This document shows, one piece after another, positions 36,178-41,113 of a DNA stretch of 41,113 nucleotides. This DNA comes from Acidithiobacillus sulfurivorans (GTDB lineage Bacteria; Pseudomonadota; Gammaproteobacteria; Acidithiobacillales; Acidithiobacillaceae): NCBI RefSeq assembly GCF_018853815.1, contig NZ_JAAOMP010000016.1, positions 1 to 41,113 on the forward strand. The letters run 5' to 3'. Position numbers and translations under genes: made by a program. Position 1 is the stretch's first letter. Each line of letters opens with the position of its first letter. The notes under the pieces are model-generated. The model had not been told where the DNA came from, did no database searches, and saw nothing but the letters and a program-made list of their open reading frames with translations.

Positions 36178-37053
36178 ATGATGAACGCAACAGAGGAAAA
36201 TATTCCGACAGTATTACTCTGCTGTGATCTGGATCGAACCCTGATTCCTAACGGCAGCCAGACTGAATCTGTACAGGCCCGTCCTTTGTTTCGGGAGCTT
36301 TGCGCCCATCCTGCTGTACACCTGGCCTTGGTAACCGGCCGCCATCTGCATCTGGTTACCGAAGCCATTGAGCAATGGCAACTACCTGTTCCCAATTTTA
36401 TCATCGGTGATGTCGGCACAAGCATTTACACCCTCGAAGAAGGACATTGGCGTCATTGGGATCATTGGTCTGCGGAAATTGGTCCCGACTGGGGAGGAAT
36501 GACGCACCAGGACATTACTACAGAGCTTGCCGATATTTCCGCCATCAACTTGCAGACAGCCAAACAGCAGGGAATATTCAAGGTCAGTTACCAGGTGGAT
36601 ATGCGTATTAATCGCGACATCCTGGAGGCGGAGCTGCTCCGCCGCCTTTGGGGTATCGGGGTTAATGCGCGACTGGTCTTGTCTTTCGATGAAATGACCG
36701 ATACGGGTTTGTTGGATATTCTGCCCAGCAGCGCCAGCAAGCTCCATGCCATAGAATTTCTCGGTCAACAGTGTGATTATCCCCAGGAGCGCACGGTTTT
36801 TGCTGGTGATTCGGGTAACGATCTGGAGGTGTTAGGCAGCCATATTCACTCCGTGCTGGTAGCCAACGCGCATCAGGAGGTCCAGGAAGAGGCAATACTT
36901 ATTGCTGCAGCGTCGGATCTGGCAGACACCCTGTATATTGCCCATGGAGGATTTCTGGGCATGAACGGAAACTACAGCGCCGGTGTATTGGAGGGACTCG
37001 CGCATTATCTACCCGAAACGGCGGCGTGGATGAAGTTGCCCGCTTCTCAATAA
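36178..37053 (+). CDS. spp: Sucrose-6-phosphate phosphatase (HAD-IIB)
   Basis: 291 residues; an AGGAGAC ribosome site precedes the ATG (a second ATG follows directly). HAD motif I is CDLDRTL (16-22) with D17 as nucleophile and D19 as acid/base, motif II VTGRHL (52-57) has T53, and motif IV FAGDSGNDLEV holds the metal Asp residues. FIIGDVGTSIY (74-84) is a strong SPP signature. The enzyme releases sucrose from sucrose-6-phosphate, making the pathway irreversible. It lies 44 bp after SPS. Its tail overlaps the convergent Lrp-family gene by seven bases. A related glucosyl- or mannosyl-phosphatase activity is possible, but the context favours sucrose. Confidence 0.92.
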   Translation: MMNATEENIPTVLLCCDLDRTLIPNGSQTESVQARPLFRELCAHPAVHLALVTGRHLHLVTEAIEQWQLPVPNFIIGDVGTSIYTLEEGHWRHWDHWSAEIGPDWGGMTHQDITTELADISAINLQTAKQQGIFKVSYQVDMRINRDILEAELLRRLWGIGVNARLVLSFDEMTDTGLLDILPSSASKLHAIEFLGQQCDYPQERTVFAGDSGNDLEVLGSHIHSVLVANAHQEVQEEAILIAAASDLADTLYIAHGGFLGMNGNYSAGVLEGLAHYLPETAAWMKLPASQ

Positions 37054-37511
37054 ACCGGAAATTCGGTTTTATCGATCATTTTCCGCAACACAAAGCTGGA
37101 ATGCACGCCAGTCACGCCCTCGATTCTGGTCAGGCGATTCAGCAAAAAATCCTGAAAGTGGGCCATGTCCCGCAGGACCACTTTCAATTGATAATCAGCA
37201 TCGTGCCCGGTGATCAGATAGCATTCCAGAACTTCGTCGGATTTTTTGATTTCTGCTTCAAAATGCTCAAAGCGTTCAGAAGTATGACGGTCCATGCTGA
37301 TGTGCATCAGCACCATGAGTTCCAGCCCGACTTTTTCAGGCTGTAACAAAGCCACCTGTTTGCGAATGATGCCCGCTTCTTCCAGTGCCTGCACCCGGCG
37401 CAGGCAGGGAGAAGGGGAGAGACCAATTTTTTCAGCGAGTCGCTGATTGCTCAGGCTGGAATCCTTTTGTAAGGCTTCAAGGATGCGGCGATCATACCGG
37501 TCCAGGGGCAT
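37047..37511 (-). CDS. Lrp/AsnC-family transcriptional regulator
   Basis: 154 residues from ATG 37511, preceded by GGAGAAC; longer readings from 37532 and 37547 lack a ribosome site. The helix-turn-helix (about 19-43) contains SSLSNQRLAEKIGLSPSPCLRRVQALEEAG, closely like Lrp. The C-terminal RAM domain (about 65-145) has the LMVLMHISM and ECYLITGHDADYQLKV stretches that bind amino acids and form octamers. It probably senses leucine or another amino acid. It is divergent from leuA across 162 bp, which suggests regulation of leuA as well as itself. It overlaps the SPP gene tail by seven bases. Confidence 0.9.
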   Translation of the reverse strand: MPLDRYDRRILEALQKDSSLSNQRLAEKIGLSPSPCLRRVQALEEAGIIRKQVALLQPEKVGLELMVLMHISMDRHTSERFEHFEAEIKKSDEVLECYLITGHDADYQLKVVLRDMAHFQDFLLNRLTRIEGVTGVHSSFVLRKMIDKTEFPVY

Positions 37512-37673
37512 TTTGGGTTCTCCATTTTTCATGGCACAATATTCCATCTAAAAAAAGACCATTGTAGCAATAATAATGCGCGAACGGCGGCAGTAAAGTC
37601 AAAATTCGCAAGCACCTGCCGGATAATGCCGCGTATAGTTCTCCCATCGTCTTGAGCAGGCAGGAGAATCATC

Positions 37674-39374
37674 ATGAACAGCTTTAATCATCGTCGTTAT
37701 CGGGCTTTTCCAGCGGTTCACAAGCCGGATCGGCGCTGGCCCAACCGTCGCATGCATCATGCACCCACCTGGGCCAGTGTGGATTTGCGCGATGGCAATC
37801 AAGCCTTGGTGTCGCCCATGAGCGTGACCCAGAAAATGGAAATGTTCGATTTGCTGGTACGGATGGGATTCAAGGAAATCGAAGTGGGTTTTCCCGCCGC
37901 CTCGCAGCCCGACTTTGACTTTGTGCGCAAAATCATTGAGGAAAAACGGATTCCTGAGGATGTGACCATCCAGGTTTTGACCCAGGCACGAGAAAATCTG
38001 GTTGAGCGGAGTTATGCGGCCCTGCAAGGGGTGCACCGCGCCATTGTGCATGTGTACAACTCGACCAGTCCGGCGCAGCGTGAACAGGTGTTTGGTCTGG
38101 ATAAAGAGGGCGTCAAGGCTGTTGCCGTGCGCGGTGCCGAGTGGGTAAAAGCGGGAGCGGCCCGTTTCCCGGAAACCCAGTGGACTTTTCAGTATTCACC
38201 CGAAAGTTTCAGCAATACGGAATTGGACTATGCCGTTGAAATCTGCGAAGCCGTGATGGCTGTCTGGCATCCTGAAGAAGGTCAGTCGGTTATTTTGAAT
38301 TTGCCGGCTACCGTAGAATCCGCCATGCCCAACGTGTTTGCAGATCAGATTGAATGGTTTTGCGACCATTTGCGGGGACGGGAGCATGTTAAAGTCAGCG
38401 TGCATACCCACAATGATCGGGGATGTGCGGTGGCTGCAGCAGAATTGGCGGTGTTGGCGGGTGCTGACCGGGTTGAGGGGACCCTCTTCGGGAATGGTGA
38501 ACGGACCGGGAATATGGACATTCTCACCATGGCCATGAACTTGTATTCTCAAGGGCTTGATCCGAGGCTGGACCTGTCCATGGGGGAGGCCATCAGAGAA
38601 ATTTACACCCGTTGTACGGGAATGGCGGTTTCTCCCCGGCATCCCTGGTTTGGTGAACTGGTCTATACCGCGTTTTCCGGCAGTCATCAGGATGCCATTC
38701 GCAAGGGCATCAATCGTCGCCAGGGACAGGATGAGGCCATTTGGGAGGTGCCTTATCTGCCTATAGACCCTGCCGACTTGGGCCGCAACTATGAAGCGGT
38801 GGTGCGCATTAACAGTCAATCCGGTAAGGGCGGGGTCAGCCATGTACTGGAAAGGGATTATGGCATTTCCTTGCCACGCTGGTTGGCTCAGGAATTCAGT
38901 GCCGTTGTCCAGAAGGCGACTGAAGAGCAATCAGGCGAGATCACGGCGAAGCAAATATATGCCTTGTTTGAAAGTCATTTTGTGCAGCGCAATGCCGACT
39001 GGCAGATGCAACGCTACCGTCTGCAGCGTGAAGGCGAAAAGGTCATTGCCTCGGTAGTCATGGGTACGGAAGCGCATTCCCGCATTTTGCAAGGGAAGGG
39101 GAGTGGGGCCGTAGGGGCGCTGGTGGGTGCCTTGATTCAGGGCGCTGGCATTTACGCCGAAGTGGAGCAATTTGATCAGCACGCGCTGGGAGCAGGCACC
39201 GGTGCCCGCGCCATGGCCTGTGCCCGGGTCAGTGTGGAATCCGGTGGAACCGCTTCAGCTGTATCTTTTGGTGAAGACACCACCGAAGCCGCCTTGCAGT
39301 CTGTGCTGAGTGCCATTGGTAAGGCGGGGGCGGTGGTTCGTTTTCATCAAAACAATGAGCAGAAACAGGGATGA
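37674..39374 (+). CDS. leuA: 2-isopropylmalate synthase, long (LeuA2) form
   Basis: 566 residues; AGGAG lies seven bases before the ATG. The N-terminal extension (PDRRWPNRRMHHAPTW) and overall size fit the LeuA2/actinobacterial-yeast type. The catalytic barrel has VDLRDGNQAL (36-45), EVGFPAASQPDFDF (71-84) and the metal-binding HTHNDRG motif. The C-terminal allosteric domain (about 435-560) with AHSRILQGKGSGAVGALVGAL mediates leucine feedback. The enzyme condenses acetyl-CoA with 2-oxoisovalerate, the first committed step of leucine synthesis. No leuB/C/D follows; the next gene is a transporter. The divergent Lrp-family gene is a likely regulator. Confidence 0.95.
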   Translation: MNSFNHRRYRAFPAVHKPDRRWPNRRMHHAPTWASVDLRDGNQALVSPMSVTQKMEMFDLLVRMGFKEIEVGFPAASQPDFDFVRKIIEEKRIPEDVTIQVLTQARENLVERSYAALQGVHRAIVHVYNSTSPAQREQVFGLDKEGVKAVAVRGAEWVKAGAARFPETQWTFQYSPESFSNTELDYAVEICEAVMAVWHPEEGQSVILNLPATVESAMPNVFADQIEWFCDHLRGREHVKVSVHTHNDRGCAVAAAELAVLAGADRVEGTLFGNGERTGNMDILTMAMNLYSQGLDPRLDLSMGEAIREIYTRCTGMAVSPRHPWFGELVYTAFSGSHQDAIRKGINRRQGQDEAIWEVPYLPIDPADLGRNYEAVVRINSQSGKGGVSHVLERDYGISLPRWLAQEFSAVVQKATEEQSGEITAKQIYALFESHFVQRNADWQMQRYRLQREGEKVIASVVMGTEAHSRILQGKGSGAVGALVGALIQGAGIYAEVEQFDQHALGAGTGARAMACARVSVESGGTASAVSFGEDTTEAALQSVLSAIGKAGAVVRFHQNNEQKQG

Positions 39375-39441
39375 AAACTCCAGCTTGCTCAGAATGGCTG
39401 TTTGTTGGAACACAAAGCACATTTGAAGGATTCCCCAAAAC

Positions 39442-40920
39442 ATGGTGGATGAAAAATTGGATATTCGATCGTCCTTCCTCCTGTTCTTCGGCGTTGGACT
39501 CGCCCTCGCTACCAGCTCGTTTATCGCGGTTGCCGTTCAGAATATTTTCCCTTATCTCGCGGGAAGTTTGACGACCAGTGATCACCATGCGGTCTGGGTG
39601 CTCACCTTTATGGTGATGAACTGGGCTGTAGGTTCCACTCTGATGCCTTGGGTGTCTTCACGCATAGGCATTCGCGGTGCTTTTAATGGGTCTGTGCTCG
39701 CCTTGATAGTCAGTAGCGCTGTTTGTGCCAGTACCAGCAATATCTGGGTCATGTTGCTATTTCGTGGTGTACAAGGCCTCGGCGCGGGGATACTGGTTCC
39801 CCTGAGCCAAACCATTTTCATTCGCTACAGTGCTTCTGACCAGCGGTCACTGATGATGTCTCTATGGACCAATGCCATGTTAATTCCCTTTTACATTGGT
39901 CCATTCATCGGCGGTTGGTTGGCCACGGTGGTCACTTGGCGTTATATATTTGTACTTTCCATTCCGCTTTTTGTTTTGTCGATGTGGCTGAGTGGAAAAA
40001 AGATTCCAGACAGCGAGCGAGTGACTAAACCTTTTGATGGGATTGGATTCCTGATGTTGTATGGGTTCGTGGTGAGCGTGCAATTCATCATAGATCAGGG
40101 CGATGAATCCGGTTGGTTCCGGTCTGGCCATATAGATATGGCTGCAGGGCTTTCCTTTGTGCTCCTGATCGCTTTCATCATTCGCCAGAAAAGGACCGAA
40201 CATCCTTTGTTGAACTTGTCCTTTCTGAATATTCGCAGTTTTGGATTAGGCCTGCTGCTGCTCTGTCTGGGCTGGTCCATCTTTACGGGGTGGACGGCAG
40301 ATATTCCCTTGTGGGTGGAAAAATATACGGGCTACAACGGATTTTACGGAGGATTACTCAGTATACCGATCGGCGTTACCGCTATTCCTGTCACCATGTT
40401 CATGAGTAAAGCTTCTCGATGGGTGCCGGTTAAATATCTGGCAATACTGGCCTTTTTGGTTTTTTCTGCGGTGTATGCTTCTATTTTTCTCGTTCCGCAG
40501 GAATCGCTGCAAGAGGTGATTTTCTACATGGCCCTACTGGGCGTTGGTATCGGTCTTCTGTTTGTACCCATGAACATGTTGGTTCTATCGGAAATACCGC
40601 CGCAAAATCTTCATGAAGCTTCTACTTTGGCCAACTTTGTGCGCACGCTTTCTTCGAGTATGGGCGTGGGTATTTTAGGGGGTCTCTCCTACAACGCGAC
40701 GGGCACAGCTTACGCTGCCCTACGCAATCATATCTCACGCTTTGCAGGTGTCAGGCAAACACCCATGGACATTCTGGGCTATCATCATAAAGCTCTGTCG
40801 GTGGCTGCTACCATGGGTATCAATGACGTCATCCGAATATCCGCATGGATATGTCTTGTCGCAGCCATTATTGCCCTATTCAGCTTGCAATCTGTTTCGC
40901 GTATTGCAGATTTCAAATAA
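39442..40920 (+). CDS. DHA2-type MFS transporter (EmrB-like, 14 helices)
   Basis: 492 residues with about 14 hydrophobic helices, as in the drug:H+ antiporter-2 group. LFRGVQGLGAGILVPLSQTIF (110-130) is the helix 4/5 region that matches EmrB proteins, and MPWVSSRIGIRGAF is the loop 2-3 motif. There is a second-half motif around LHEASTLANFVRTLSSSMGVGILG. No EmrA-like membrane-fusion gene is beside it, so it may act alone, exporting a toxic compound or an amino acid. It lies 67 bp after leuA with only a weak AAGGA ribosome site 13 bases upstream. The cargo is unknown. Confidence 0.85.
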   Translation: MVDEKLDIRSSFLLFFGVGLALATSSFIAVAVQNIFPYLAGSLTTSDHHAVWVLTFMVMNWAVGSTLMPWVSSRIGIRGAFNGSVLALIVSSAVCASTSNIWVMLLFRGVQGLGAGILVPLSQTIFIRYSASDQRSLMMSLWTNAMLIPFYIGPFIGGWLATVVTWRYIFVLSIPLFVLSMWLSGKKIPDSERVTKPFDGIGFLMLYGFVVSVQFIIDQGDESGWFRSGHIDMAAGLSFVLLIAFIIRQKRTEHPLLNLSFLNIRSFGLGLLLLCLGWSIFTGWTADIPLWVEKYTGYNGFYGGLLSIPIGVTAIPVTMFMSKASRWVPVKYLAILAFLVFSAVYASIFLVPQESLQEVIFYMALLGVGIGLLFVPMNMLVLSEIPPQNLHEASTLANFVRTLSSSMGVGILGGLSYNATGTAYAALRNHISRFAGVRQTPMDILGYHHKALSVAATMGINDVIRISAWICLVAAIIALFSLQSVSRIADFK

Positions 40921-40952
40921 CTTCAATCCTTTTGCTCATCAATCGGTAGATC

Positions 40953-41113
40953 CTATTTTGCGGGTTGACTGTTTTGCTGTAACGTCATCCACCAATAAAA
41001 CGCGACCCAACTTCTCCACCCATGGAACGGTTCCGTGATGTCACGCACCTCCTTTTCTGATGCCGTCCGCCCTAACCCATAGAGTTCTCCAGCCACCTTC
41101 CGTAGCCCTATAT
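40953..41113 (-). CDS. C-terminal fragment of an AlkA-like DNA-3-methyladenine glycosylase (cut by window edge)
   Basis: An open frame runs leftward from the window end to TAG at 40955-40953 (52 codons plus stop). The peptide contains ELYGLGRTASEK and ITEPFHGWRSWVAFYWWMTL, which fits the end of AlkA/HhH-GPD glycosylases, where a WRPWRxxAxxYLW-like segment closes the protein. These enzymes remove alkylated bases from DNA. The frame lies downstream of, and convergent with, the MFS gene, with 32 bp between their stops. The active-site region is beyond the window. Confidence 0.65.
   Translation of the reverse strand, partial: IGLRKVAGELYGLGRTASEKEVRDITEPFHGWRSWVAFYWWMTLQQNSQPAK

Noticed and set aside
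38196-38930. 244-codon open frame antisense to leuA
   Set aside because: Mirrors conserved LeuA sequence, has no ribosome site and resembles no known family.

Overview
The window looks like chromosome from an autotrophic, acid-loving gammaproteobacterium-like lineage, most plausibly an Acidithiobacillus. This is an inference from the gene set and moderate GC content, not a database match. It carries a sucrose make-and-break cassette, a cyanobacterial/plant-type sugar kinase, arginine decarboxylase, a long-form LeuA and several acid-environment envelope genes. No rRNA, tRNA, CRISPR array, complete insertion sequence or prophage was seen.

Layout. 1-749 (leftward): an ExbB-type proton channel followed, with a 1-nt overlap, by the first 22 codons of ExbD. 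750-1242 is the only gene-free stretch over 300 bp. 1243-2103 (rightward): a small superinfection-immunity-type membrane protein and a T4-polynucleotide-kinase-like P-loop protein. 2113-3132 (leftward): a His-rich CDF metal exporter. 3222-4454 (rightward): a Sel1-repeat protein and a DUF481 outer-membrane protein. 4451-6295 (leftward): queF and a probable D-ribulokinase. 6356-9811: smc. 9841-13640 (leftward operon): an ABC ATPase, a permease fused to a CPBP protease, and a membrane protein. 13810-14484 (leftward): a HAD phosphatase. 14598-19399 (rightward): ligA, a Pal-like lipoprotein, a DUF2459 lipoprotein and a phosphate-type MFS transporter. 19350-21041 (leftward): an ArnT-like glycosyltransferase that overlaps the MFS gene tail to tail. 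21241-23148: a class B penicillin-binding protein with a LysM tail and an altered SxN motif. 23199-23669 (leftward): a Fur-family regulator. 23787-28019 (rightward): bcp, PIN-PhoH, speA and a truncated haemoglobin. 28034-28894 (leftward): an FAH-family enzyme. 28977-29534: a short MscS-like channel. 29641-29904: the C-terminal remnant of a Fic protein. 29974-31401 (leftward): an MFS transporter. 31552-37053: fructokinase, GH100 invertase, sucrose-phosphate synthase and sucrose-phosphate phosphatase. 37047-37511 (leftward): an Lrp/AsnC regulator, divergent from leuA (37674-39374). 39442-40920: a DHA2-type MFS transporter. The right edge holds the last 52 codons of a leftward AlkA-like DNA glycosylase.

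How the genes fit together. The clearest functional unit is the sucrose cassette. SPS joins UDP- or ADP-glucose to fructose-6-P, SPP releases sucrose, GH100 invertase splits it and the PfkB kinase recovers the fructose. This makes a complete cycle, probably for a compatible solute, in an organism that need not eat sugar. The second unit is the three-gene ABC/CPBP membrane system. Other candidates for closer study are the LysM-tailed PBP with Cys in place of the SxN Asn, the Imm/PNK-like pair and the Fic remnant. Most other genes are ordinary housekeeping or transport.
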